Assembly: GCA_900550455.1 (NCBI GenBank)
Contig: URSE01000001.1
Location: forward strand, 1-64,000
Source: an uncultured Veillonella sp.
GTDB lineage: Bacteria > Bacillota > Negativicutes > Veillonellales > Veillonellaceae
Length of the DNA stretch: 64,000 nt
Direction of reading: 5' to 3'
The translations under genes and the position numbers were made by a program. A model generated the notes under the pieces. It was not told the DNA's origin and did not search any database. It was given only the letters and a program-made list of their open reading frames with translations. Shown piece after piece: positions 56,424-64,000 of this stretch (position 1 is the stretch's first letter; each line of letters begins with the position of its first letter).

Positions 56424-57458
56424 ATGAATCATACAGTCGACCAATTAGCTAGATTAGTAAAGGGCCAAGTTATTGGCGATGGGTCTTGTAGTATTGAAGA
56501 AACACGTAGTCTAGAACAAGCGGCTCCCAATTCTATTACCTTTGCTGTTGGTGATTATGTAGAATTTATTTCTCAATCCAAGGCGGGGGCAGTTATCGTA
56601 GAAGCACCAGTGGAAGGATTAGCTATACCACAAATTGTGGTAGCTAATGCCAAGGCCGCCTTTGCACAAGTTTTGGAATGCTTCCATCCACCTGTAACTT
56701 GGGAAGCCGGTATCCATGAAACTGCTATTATTGGCAAGAATGTAAGCCTAGGTGAGAATGTAGCCATCGGGCCTTATGTTGTTATCAATGATAATGCCGT
56801 TATTGGGGATAATGTTATTATTCGTCCTTATGTGTATATTGGTCACAATGTTCGCATTGGAGAGGGCTCTGATATTTATGCTGGTGCTGTAGTTCATGAG
56901 AACTGCGTTCTTGGAAAGCGGGTTGTTCTTCGGGCCAAGGCTGTTGTCGGTGGTGAGGGATTTGGCTTTGCCACTGAAGCTGGTAAGCATATTCATATAC
57001 CACAAGTTGGTAATGTCGTCTTGGAAGATGATGTAGAAGTAGGGTCTTGTTCCTGTATCGATAATGCTACTATGGGGTCTACCCTGGTTCGACGGGGTAC
57101 CAAAATCGATAACTTGGTTCATCTAGGTCATAATGTGGAAATCGGGGAGGATTGTTTCATTATCGCCCAAGTGGGGATTGCCGGCTCTACCAAGACTGGT
57201 AATCACTGTATTTTTGCAGGGCAAACAGGCTGCACTGGCCATATCACGATTGGTGATAATTGTACCTTTGCAGGTAAGACGGGTATTGTTGGCAATGTGC
57301 CTTCTGGCTCTACCATGGCTGGGTATCCAATGCGTCCACACAAGGAATGGCTCAAGATGGCAGCCTATGAAAATCGTTTGCCCGATATGATCAAAACTGT
57401 GAAAGCCCTTCAAGCAGAAGTGGCTGCTTTGAAAGAACAGCTTAAGGAGACTAAGTAA
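56424..57458 (+). CDS. lpxD: UDP-3-O-(3-hydroxyacyl)glucosamine N-acyltransferase
   Basis: 344 residues. N-terminal uridine-binding domain (about 1-100), left-handed beta-helix of hexapeptide repeats (IGENV-IGPYV-type, about 103-310), catalytic His in LVHLGHNVEIG, and a C-terminal helix. Third step of lipid A synthesis. First of the lpx cluster; 6 bases before the acyltransferase gene. Confidence 0.95.
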   Translation: MNHTVDQLARLVKGQVIGDGSCSIEETRSLEQAAPNSITFAVGDYVEFISQSKAGAVIVEAPVEGLAIPQIVVANAKAAFAQVLECFHPPVTWEAGIHETAIIGKNVSLGENVAIGPYVVINDNAVIGDNVIIRPYVYIGHNVRIGEGSDIYAGAVVHENCVLGKRVVLRAKAVVGGEGFGFATEAGKHIHIPQVGNVVLEDDVEVGSCSCIDNATMGSTLVRRGTKIDNLVHLGHNVEIGEDCFIIAQVGIAGSTKTGNHCIFAGQTGCTGHITIGDNCTFAGKTGIVGNVPSGSTMAGYPMRPHKEWLKMAAYENRLPDMIKTVKALQAEVAALKEQLKETK

Positions 57459-57463
57459 AACAT

Positions 57464-58372
57464 ATGTATAGGTTTTTAAAGTGCTTTAGTGCTTTCATTT
57501 GCCTACTGCCGCATGCGATTCAATATGGAATCGGTTCCTTGTTGGGCCAATTGGGATGGTTCTTTACACCAGAAAAGCGCAAACGCCTGGCCATAGAACA
57601 AATCCTCTTCTGCCATATTACAGATGATAAGGAGGAGGCTCGGCGCATTGCTAAGGCTTCTGTTACCCGATTTGGCCGTATGATCATCGATGTCCTCCGT
57701 TATCCTGAGATTAAGGACGGCGCTTATAGGGATATGGTCGAGATGGAAGGCCGTGAGTACTTAGATGATGCCCTTGAAAATGGGCGAGGGGCTATTTTGG
57801 CAGCCATGCACTCTGGCAACTGGGAACTCTTAGGAGGTGTCTTGGCTTCAGAAGGATACCCGCTGATTTCCGTAGCCTTTGAACAGGGTGGAGATACGGA
57901 CAAATTTATCAATGAATACCGGGAGATGATGCATCAACATGTCACCTTTAAAACGTCCATTCGGGAAATGATTGCAGAACTAAAGGATTCTAAGTTCATC
58001 GGCTTGATCATGGACCAAGATGCAGCTCATGCGGGGATGTTGGTACCATTCTTTGGTTACGAAACTTTGACTGTTACGGGCCCGGCAACCTTGGCCCGTA
58101 TGCAAGAAGTGCCGATTATACCGACGACTATTCGTTATGATAAATTTAAGAAGAAACATGTTGTCGTCATCCATCCGCCGATTTATGTGGAACGAACAGA
58201 TGATAAGAAACGGGATATTTTAGTGACTACAACAATTCTAAATGAGTTCATTGAGGATTATATTCGCCGTTATCCTGAAGAATGGTTCTGGCTTCACAAT
58301 CGTTGGAAGTGGACCCGTCGTCGTTTCGGGGACAAGGTAGACCTTCCTTATTGTTCTGTGGATAATACATAA
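57464..58372 (+). CDS. LpxL/HtrB-family lipid A acyltransferase
   Basis: 302 residues. N-terminal hydrophobic anchor; AAMHSGNWELLGG (about 107-119) is the HX4E catalytic motif of the LpxL/LpxM family, and IGLIMDQDAAHAGMLVPFFG follows. Adds a secondary acyl chain to lipid A at the inner membrane. Whether lauroyl or myristoyl is used cannot be told. A terminator follows. Confidence 0.87.
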   Translation: MYRFLKCFSAFICLLPHAIQYGIGSLLGQLGWFFTPEKRKRLAIEQILFCHITDDKEEARRIAKASVTRFGRMIIDVLRYPEIKDGAYRDMVEMEGREYLDDALENGRGAILAAMHSGNWELLGGVLASEGYPLISVAFEQGGDTDKFINEYREMMHQHVTFKTSIREMIAELKDSKFIGLIMDQDAAHAGMLVPFFGYETLTVTGPATLARMQEVPIIPTTIRYDKFKKKHVVVIHPPIYVERTDDKKRDILVTTTILNEFIEDYIRRYPEEWFWLHNRWKWTRRRFGDKVDLPYCSVDNT

Positions 58373-58383
58373 GTGAGCTTATT

Positions 58384-58415
58384 AGCACCAAGCTTTGGCT
58401 TGGTGCTTTTCTTTT
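58384..58415 (+). terminator. Rho-independent terminator after the acyltransferase gene
   Basis: Perfect 10-bp stem (58384-58393 with 58398-58407), 4-base loop, T-rich tail. Confidence 0.88.
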
Positions 58416-58418
58416 GCC

Positions 58419-58447
58419 TTGAAAAAAAGCCTGTAAGTGAGTATAAT
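58419..58447 (+). promoter_or_regulatory. Sigma-A-type promoter of lpxC
   Basis: TTGAAA (58419-58424), 17-base spacer, TATAAT (58442-58447), 51 bases before lpxC. A near-consensus promoter. Confidence 0.75.
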
Positions 58448-58498
58448 ACAAAATGATTTATAGTAAAATTATAGCCAAAGGCTGAAAGGGGATTCCCC

Positions 58499-59332
58499 GT
58501 GACTGTTAAACAACAGACAATTAAAAAGCCAATTGAATATACTGGTATTGGCCTTCATTCTGGCCAGCCCGTGACTATGACCCTGAAACCGGCTCCGATT
58601 AACACAGGTATCGTATTCATACGCACGGATATCGATGGACATCCATCGGTTAAGGCGGACATTAAGAACGTCACCAATACTATGCGAGCTACCACCTTAG
58701 AGGATGGAGAGGCCAAGGTCTTTACTGTAGAACATGTAATGGCCGCCTTCTCCGGTATGGGTGTAGATAATTGCTATGTAGAAATGAATTCTCCTGAACC
58801 TCCTGTGGGTGATGGCGCATCCACTGTCTTTGTGGGGTTAATCGAAGGGGCTGGATTGGTAGAGCAAGAAGCTGATCGTAGGGTTCATATCATCAAGAAA
58901 ATGCATGCAATCTATGATGGCGATCGCTTTGTCATTGCTTTGCCTTATGAGGACTATCGGATTACCTTTACATCCGTCAATAGTCATCCACTATTGGGAA
59001 CCCAACAAAGCGATGTGGTTATTACGGCAGAGTCCTTTAAAAAGGAGATTGCCTCTGCAAGGACCATCGGTTTTGTTAAGGAATTGGAACAATTACAAGC
59101 TATGGGCCTAGCTAAGGGAGGCTCCTTGGAAAATGCCCTTGTTTACGATGATGACAAGTGCCTGTCCATCCCTCGTTTTGATGACGAGCTGGTCCGACAT
59201 AAGTCCTTGGATGTTATGGGTGACTTGTATTTGTTAGGTCCTATTAAAGGGCATATTATCGCTCAAAAGTCTAGCCACGAGCTCAATTCTCGTCTCTCTA
59301 GATCTATCGTACAGGAAATTGAGGAGGATTAA
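58499..59332 (+). CDS. lpxC: UDP-3-O-acyl-N-acetylglucosamine deacetylase
   Basis: 277 residues. GTG start behind AAAGGGG. E78-H79 in TVEHVMAAFSG (catalytic Glu and zinc His), NSPEPPVGDGAS, and the late HKSLDVMGDL (His/Asp ligands). Committed, zinc-dependent step of lipid A synthesis. Shorter than E. coli (305), within family range. A strong promoter is present, making lpxC the head of lpxC-fabZ-lpxA. fabZ starts 2 bases after its stop. Confidence 0.95.
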   Translation: MTVKQQTIKKPIEYTGIGLHSGQPVTMTLKPAPINTGIVFIRTDIDGHPSVKADIKNVTNTMRATTLEDGEAKVFTVEHVMAAFSGMGVDNCYVEMNSPEPPVGDGASTVFVGLIEGAGLVEQEADRRVHIIKKMHAIYDGDRFVIALPYEDYRITFTSVNSHPLLGTQQSDVVITAESFKKEIASARTIGFVKELEQLQAMGLAKGGSLENALVYDDDKCLSIPRFDDELVRHKSLDVMGDLYLLGPIKGHIIAQKSSHELNSRLSRSIVQEIEED

Positions 59333-59334
59333 TT

Positions 59335-59766
59335 ATGATCTTGAATCACGAAGACATTATTGAAATTTTACCGCACCGCTACCCTATGCTCTTGGTAGAC
59401 CGCATTATCGAGTTGGAACCAATGAAAAGAGCCGTGGGCATTAAGAATGCTACTTTCAACGAAGCCTTCTTCCAAGGTCACTTCCCTGGTAACCCTGTTA
59501 TGCCTGGTGTTCTTTTGACAGAAGCTATTGCACAAGTGGGGGGGATTGCCCTCTTGTACCCAGAAGAAAATCGTGGCCTTACACCTATGTTCACAGGCAT
59601 CGATAATGTTCGTTTCCGCAACCCTGTGAAGCCAGGCGATACCGTTCGTTTGGAAGCAGAAATCGTTAAGATTAAAGGTATGATGGGCAAGGTAACAGGT
59701 CGCGCTTACGTAGGCGATAAATTGTGCGCCTCTGGTGACTACATGTTTGCACTCGTTAAAGACTAA
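59335..59766 (+). CDS. fabZ: 3-hydroxyacyl-ACP dehydratase FabZ
   Basis: 143 residues, standard length. Hotdog fold with GHFPGNPVMPGVLLTEAIAQ (catalytic His and Glu). It dehydrates 3-hydroxyacyl-ACP, competing with LpxA/LpxD for the same substrates, which explains its usual place between lpxC and lpxA. GGAGGA precedes the ATG. Confidence 0.95.
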   Translation: MILNHEDIIEILPHRYPMLLVDRIIELEPMKRAVGIKNATFNEAFFQGHFPGNPVMPGVLLTEAIAQVGGIALLYPEENRGLTPMFTGIDNVRFRNPVKPGDTVRLEAEIVKIKGMMGKVTGRAYVGDKLCASGDYMFALVKD

Positions 59767-59784
59767 GAAATTGGAGTTACTGCT

Positions 59785-60603
59785 ATGCATATGACCGTAG
59801 TTGGCATGGAAAATGCAGATGTACAAATTCATAGTTCTGCCAATGTGCATCCCAACGCTAAATTAGGTAAAGATGTTATCATCGGTCCTAATGCAGTCAT
59901 TGGTGAACACGTTGTCATCGGCGATGGCACCAAAATTGGCGCTAATGTAGTCATCGGTGGTTGGACTACAATTGGTAAAGGCTGTGAGATTTTTCCAAAT
60001 GCCTCCATTGGCCTTGAGCCACAGGATTTAAAATTCGTAGGTGAGAAATCCTACTGTACCATTGGCGATGGCACTGTTATTCGCGAATGTGTAACCATCT
60101 CCCGTGCTACTGGGGAAGGAGAAGAAACACGAGTTGGTAATAACTGTTTATTCCAAGCTTGTACCCATGTAGCCCATAATTGCATTGTAGGGAACAATGT
60201 CATTATGTCTAACTTCTCTGGCCTTGCTGGCCATGCTGTCGTAGAAGATCGCGTCGTCATCGGTGGCTTGGCAGGGGTGCATCAATTTGTTAAAATTGGT
60301 CGCAATGCTATGGTTGGTGGTATGGCTAAGATTGTACAAGATGTACCGCCATTTGTGATTGCTGACGGTCAACCTGGCCGGGTTATTGGCCTTAACTCCG
60401 TTGGCATTTCTCGTGCAGGCATTGATGAGAAGGTTCGTCGAGACCTTAAAAAGGCCTTCCGCATCCTCTATCGTTCTGGTTTCTCCTTGGCTAAGGCTAT
60501 CGAAGAAATGGAGCTCAATTTGGATTCTTCCCCTGAAATCGAACATCTCTTACGATTCTTGCGCAATGCAGATCGTGGTATTATGCGTACCCGTCGGGAT
60601 TAA
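59785..60603 (+). CDS. lpxA: UDP-N-acetylglucosamine acyltransferase
   Basis: 272 residues. Hexapeptide-repeat beta-helix (about 10-190); the catalytic His is in CTHVAHNCIVGNN; the C-terminal helical domain (about 195-272) is standard. First step of lipid A synthesis. ATG 59785 is eight bases after GGAG; an ATG two codons later is possible. A terminator follows. Confidence 0.95.
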   Translation: MHMTVVGMENADVQIHSSANVHPNAKLGKDVIIGPNAVIGEHVVIGDGTKIGANVVIGGWTTIGKGCEIFPNASIGLEPQDLKFVGEKSYCTIGDGTVIRECVTISRATGEGEETRVGNNCLFQACTHVAHNCIVGNNVIMSNFSGLAGHAVVEDRVVIGGLAGVHQFVKIGRNAMVGGMAKIVQDVPPFVIADGQPGRVIGLNSVGISRAGIDEKVRRDLKKAFRILYRSGFSLAKAIEEMELNLDSSPEIEHLLRFLRNADRGIMRTRRD

Positions 60604-60608
60604 TAGAC

Positions 60609-60645
60609 GACACCTCTTGCTCATGGAGCAGGGGTGTCTTTTTTC
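60609..60645 (+). terminator. Rho-independent terminator after lpxA
   Basis: A stem of about 13 bp with a small bulge (60609-60622 with 60626-60638), short loop, six Ts. Confidence 0.85.
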
Positions 60646-60735
60646 TTAGGATTACTATTAGAATTAATATGAGATTTTAGGAAGGCCTTTAGCAATTTAA
60701 ATGAGGCACTTAAGAGTTTAGATACGCCGTAGTTT

Positions 60736-60764
60736 TTGATAAAAGAGGGGAATTATAGTAGAAT
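60736..60764 (+). promoter_or_regulatory. Sigma-A-type promoter of lpxI
   Basis: TTGATA (60736-60741), 17-base spacer, TAGAAT (60759-60764), 60 bases before lpxI. Together with the lpxA terminator this makes lpxI-lpxB-msbA a separate unit. Confidence 0.7.
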
Positions 60765-60824
60765 AGAGTGAATGTATATGTGTATTTTTGCGGATGAAAT
60801 CCAGTCATAGACGAGGAGGATAGG

Positions 60825-61643
60825 ATGGCTAAATTAGGTTTGATCGCTGGTATTGGTGTCTTGCCTGTAGAGTTTCTACGGGCGGCCCATGTACTCGGCC
60901 ATCAAGTGGTGGTCATTACCGTAGTTCCTGATGCTAATCCGGCCTTGAAAGAAGAAGCGGATGCCTTTTATGATATTAGCCCACTCAAGGTAGGTAAGAT
61001 CTTTAAGACCCTCAAAAAGGAAGGGGTTACCGATATCACCATGTTGGGTAAGGTGACCAAGGAAGTTCTATATAAGCGTGGCCTTACTATTCCTGATATG
61101 AAAACCCTATCCATCCTCAACTCTCTTAAGAATCGTGAGGATGACACGATTATGTTGGCCATCGTGGATGCCATTGAAAAAGAAGGCTTCCATGTAGTAG
61201 ACCAAACCTTGTATTTAAAGCCCTTTATGCCTTCTGTTGGCGTTTTGACCAAGGCTCAACCGAGCGAAGAGCAAATGAAGGATATCCGTTTTGGATTTAA
61301 GTTGGCTAAGGCCATGGGAGGCTTAGATATAGGTCAAACCGTTGTGGTTAAGAACCAAGCAGCCATGGCTATTGAAGCCATTGAAGGAACGGATAAATGT
61401 ATACGCCGCGGTGGCCTCTTGGGTCAAGGTGGCGCGGTTGTAGTAAAAACAGCCAAACCTGATCAAGATCAGCGCTTCGATGTACCAGCGGTAGGACGCA
61501 CAACCCTTCAATCTATGATTGATAGTGATTGTAGTGTCTTGGCTGTAGAAGCTGATCGGACGGTCTTCGTAGAACAAGCAGTCGTTCTAAACATGGCTAA
61601 TGATAAGGGTATCATCATCTGTGCTGTCAGCGAGGAGGACTAG
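60825..61643 (+). CDS. lpxI: UDP-2,3-diacylglucosamine pyrophosphatase, LpxI type
   Basis: 272 residues. LpxI (DUF1009) pattern: LGLIAGIGVLPVEFLRAA at the N-terminus, MLGKVTKEVLYK near 72-83 and AVGRTTLQSMID near 225-236. Produces lipid X in place of LpxH. No LpxH-like gene is in the window. AGGAGGA precedes the ATG. Confidence 0.92.
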   Translation: MAKLGLIAGIGVLPVEFLRAAHVLGHQVVVITVVPDANPALKEEADAFYDISPLKVGKIFKTLKKEGVTDITMLGKVTKEVLYKRGLTIPDMKTLSILNSLKNREDDTIMLAIVDAIEKEGFHVVDQTLYLKPFMPSVGVLTKAQPSEEQMKDIRFGFKLAKAMGGLDIGQTVVVKNQAAMAIEAIEGTDKCIRRGGLLGQGGAVVVKTAKPDQDQRFDVPAVGRTTLQSMIDSDCSVLAVEADRTVFVEQAVVLNMANDKGIIICAVSEED

Positions 61644-61645
61644 TT

Positions 61646-62791
61646 ATGAAAGTTATGTTCTCTGCCGGTGAAGCGTCTGGTGATGTACACGCAGCTAGTG
61701 TGGCCAAGGCCTTAAAGGAAGCCTATCCAGAGGTAAGTATGCTGGGTATGGGGGGAGACCTCATGAAAGCTGCTGGTGTGGATATTGTATATGACATTAA
61801 GGATTTAGGGGTTATTGGCATCGTTGAAATTATCAAATCCCTGCCTAAATTCTTTAAACTTCGGGCTTATTTGAAGTCCATTATGATTAAGGAAAAACCA
61901 GATGTCTTCGTCTGCGTTGATTATCCGGGCTTTAATATGAAAATGGCTAAGGTTGCCAAAGACTTAGGTATTCCCGTTGTCTACTACATAGCGCCTACCA
62001 TCTGGGCTTGGCATAAGTCTCGTGGGAATGATATTAAAAAGACTGTCACTAAAGTAGCTTCTATTTTTCCCTTTGAAGCAGAGGCTTATAAGGCGTTTGA
62101 CTGCGATGTAGAATTTGTAGGCCATCCTCTTTTAGATATTGTAAAACCTACTATGACCAAGGAAGAGGCCTATAGGACTTTTAATACATCCCATGAAAAT
62201 CACAACCTCTTGCTTATGCCTGGTTCTCGCAAGCAAGAAATATTGACCCTTTTAGATACTATGCTAGAGGCTGTTAAACTCTATATGCAGAGCCATAAGG
62301 CAGAGGAGGGTTACAAACCTCTTAAGATATTCTTGCCACGAGCCCACACTATAGATCGCCAATCTTTGGAAGATTATATAGCTAAGCACAAGGTGCCTGT
62401 GACTATTACAGAAGGGGGCAATTATGACTTGATGCAGATTTGTGATGTCTGCTTAGCTGCATCTGGCACAGCTACCTTAGAAACGGCTCTTATGGATTTG
62501 CCAACCGTCCTCTTGTATAAGATCTCTCCCATCACCTATGGCTTAGGAAAGGTCTTAGTGAACTTAGACTATATTGGCTTGCCTAATATTATTGCTAAGA
62601 AAGAAGTCATTCCAGAGCTCTTACAGGACGATGTAAATCCGCAAACCCTCTTGGATACCTTCACACCACTCCTAGATGATGAAGTAGCCAATGAAGCTAT
62701 GCGGGCTCAGTTAAAACAAGTGCGTGCTGACCTGGGGCAACCAGGGGCGGTTAAACGGGTGGCACAATTGATTGCCAATCTAGCTCAGTAG
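61646..62791 (+). CDS. lpxB: Lipid-A-disaccharide synthase
   Basis: 381 residues. GT19 features: SAGEASGDVHAA at about 5-16, the block YIAPTIWAWHKSRG around 120 and LAASGTATLETALMDLP at about 272-288. Joins lipid X with UDP-diacylglucosamine. Starts 2 bases after the lpxI stop behind GAGGAGGA. Confidence 0.95.
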   Translation: MKVMFSAGEASGDVHAASVAKALKEAYPEVSMLGMGGDLMKAAGVDIVYDIKDLGVIGIVEIIKSLPKFFKLRAYLKSIMIKEKPDVFVCVDYPGFNMKMAKVAKDLGIPVVYYIAPTIWAWHKSRGNDIKKTVTKVASIFPFEAEAYKAFDCDVEFVGHPLLDIVKPTMTKEEAYRTFNTSHENHNLLLMPGSRKQEILTLLDTMLEAVKLYMQSHKAEEGYKPLKIFLPRAHTIDRQSLEDYIAKHKVPVTITEGGNYDLMQICDVCLAASGTATLETALMDLPTVLLYKISPITYGLGKVLVNLDYIGLPNIIAKKEVIPELLQDDVNPQTLLDTFTPLLDDEVANEAMRAQLKQVRADLGQPGAVKRVAQLIANLAQ

Positions 62792-62799
62792 GAGATTGT

Positions 62800-64000
62800 A
62801 TGAATAATTCTTATAAACGTTTGCTCTTCTTCGTAAGGCCTTACCTCAAGCGCACCGCTTTTTCAGTGGTTTGTATGATTATTGCGGCCTCTGCTTATTT
62901 AGTGGTTCCGTGGCTCATTCAAAATGTGGTGGACAAAGTTCTGATGCAAAAAGAACTGCGTATGCTCAATGCGATTGCCTTTGCTATCTTGGGCCTCTTT
63001 ATTATTCGGGGCTTTGCCTCCTATGGGCAGTCCTATAATATGGCCTGGATAGGAGAGCGTATTATCATTGACGTACGGGCTAAGATCTTTGGTCACTTGC
63101 AAAAGTTGTCCATGTCTTATTTTGATCGCAATAAAACGGGTGTGGTTATGTCTAACCTCACTAATGACGTAGGAGCTGTTAAGTCCGCTATTACAACAGA
63201 TCTTCTGTCCTTTGTTACAGAGGGCGTTACTCTCATTGGGTCGGTTATCGCCATGTTTGCCTTGGACTGGAAACTGACGCTCGTAACATTTGTTTCCGTT
63301 CCGTTAGTTCTGGGTATCATAAATATTTTTGGTAAAAAGTTGCGGGTCGCTGGTCATGATATTCAAGGTCGAGCTGCCGACATTACAGCCCTTCTCCAAG
63401 AGGTTATCTCTGGGGTTCGGGTGGTTAAGTCCTTCGCTCGAGAAGATTATGAAATGACCCGTTTTCTCAAACAGAATGAGCAAAACTTTAGGGCTGCTAT
63501 GGGGGCTACTAAGTTGACCTCCCTCCTAAGTCCTCTCATTGAATTTGCTGCTGCAATTGCAGTGACTATCATCCTTTGGTATGGCGGTTATTCTGTTATC
63601 CATGGTCAATTAACCTCTGGTTCTCTCATTGCCTTCCTCATCTATGCCATTAATCTATCTAATCCAGTTAAGCGCTTGAGTCAGGTTTATGGGTCTATCC
63701 AACGATCCTTGGCCGCTGCGGACCGCCTCTTTGTCATCTTGGACACGCAATCAGATGTGGTGGAAAAAGCGAATGCAAAGGTTCTAAGTCAAGTCAAAGG
63801 CAAGGTAGATTTTACTCATGTGGATTTCTCCTACGATGGAGAAAAGAATGCGCTAACCGACTTTAATCTCTCTGTTGAAGCTGGTCAAATGATTGCTATC
63901 GTAGGGCCTTCTGGGGCAGGTAAAACTACCTTGGCAAACTTATTGCCTCGCTTCTACGATGTGACAGGTGGTGTCATTCACATTGATGGTATCGATATCC
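62800..64000 (+). CDS. msbA: MsbA-type lipid A exporter, 5' part only
   Basis: 400 codons present; the gene runs off the window. Starts MNNSYKRLLFFVRPYLK after AGGAGA, with six membrane segments to about residue 300, then the ATP-binding domain with Walker A GPSGAGKTT at about 369-377. The half-transporter layout and place after lpxB indicate MsbA, which flips lipid A across the inner membrane. Other ABC exporters look similar, so the call rests partly on context. Confidence 0.87.
   Translation, partial: MNNSYKRLLFFVRPYLKRTAFSVVCMIIAASAYLVVPWLIQNVVDKVLMQKELRMLNAIAFAILGLFIIRGFASYGQSYNMAWIGERIIIDVRAKIFGHLQKLSMSYFDRNKTGVVMSNLTNDVGAVKSAITTDLLSFVTEGVTLIGSVIAMFALDWKLTLVTFVSVPLVLGIINIFGKKLRVAGHDIQGRAADITALLQEVISGVRVVKSFAREDYEMTRFLKQNEQNFRAAMGATKLTSLLSPLIEFAAAIAVTIILWYGGYSVIHGQLTSGSLIAFLIYAINLSNPVKRLSQVYGSIQRSLAAADRLFVILDTQSDVVEKANAKVLSQVKGKVDFTHVDFSYDGEKNALTDFNLSVEAGQMIAIVGPSGAGKTTLANLLPRFYDVTGGVIHIDGIDI

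Noticed and set aside
60604..60824. Small gene in the lpxA-lpxI gap
   Set aside because: The gap holds a terminator and a promoter; no frame with a ribosome site was found.

Overview
The window is a chromosomal segment from a Gram-negative-type (diderm) Firmicute, most likely of the Negativicutes and close to Veillonella. Housekeeping genes are of Firmicutes type (DivIC/FtsB-like protein, CoaX, DusB, class II GlpX, GreA, strong AGGAGG ribosome binding sites). They sit beside a full outer-membrane and lipid A gene set (mlaEFD, tolC, tamB, bamA, three ompH/skp-like genes, lpxD, an lpxL-like acyltransferase, lpxC, fabZ, lpxA, lpxI, lpxB, msbA). Nearly every gene is on the + strand. I saw no rRNA, tRNA, CRISPR array, insertion sequence or prophage. 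The genus call is inference.

1-10 kb: moaB; a phosphate module (DUF47 gene plus Pit transporter); then an Rrf2-family regulator followed by cydA, cydB and a single fused cydDC gene (cytochrome bd oxidase and its assembly exporter). The regulator's promoter is bracketed by a perfect 10-bp inverted repeat. An unrecognised membrane protein and a convergent DUF805 protein follow, separated by a 46-bp perfect palindrome.

11-20 kb: a peptide uptake and processing cluster, oppBCDF, an SxxK serine hydrolase without signal peptide, oppA, an LD-carboxypeptidase (S66) and an M20 amidohydrolase. The oppD frame is broken at a T7 run that is also a perfect -1 slippery heptamer.

19.7-24.4 kb: an ABC-F ATPase behind a leader with a terminator-like hairpin, then folE-folP-folB-folK, a decayed bile acid:sodium symporter-family gene with two deletions, and an ftsB/divIC-like gene.

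24.4-39 kb: housekeeping genes ppx, tilS, hpt, ftsH, birA, coaX, dusB, greA, lysS, serS, glpX, murA, and an mreB with a long basic N-terminal extension.

39-64 kb: envelope block. It starts with three exported proteins (AMIN plus phosphodiester glycosidase, a small lipoyl-like domain protein, an S55/SpoIVB-type protease). Then come mlaE-mlaF-mlaD (MlaD carries a C-terminal beta-barrel-like segment), tolC and tamB (phospholipid traffic), bamA and three periplasmic chaperone-like genes (outer-membrane protein assembly), and the lipid A pathway from LpxD to LpxB, ending in an msbA cut by the window edge.

All functional calls come from reading translated sequence and motifs. No database search was run.
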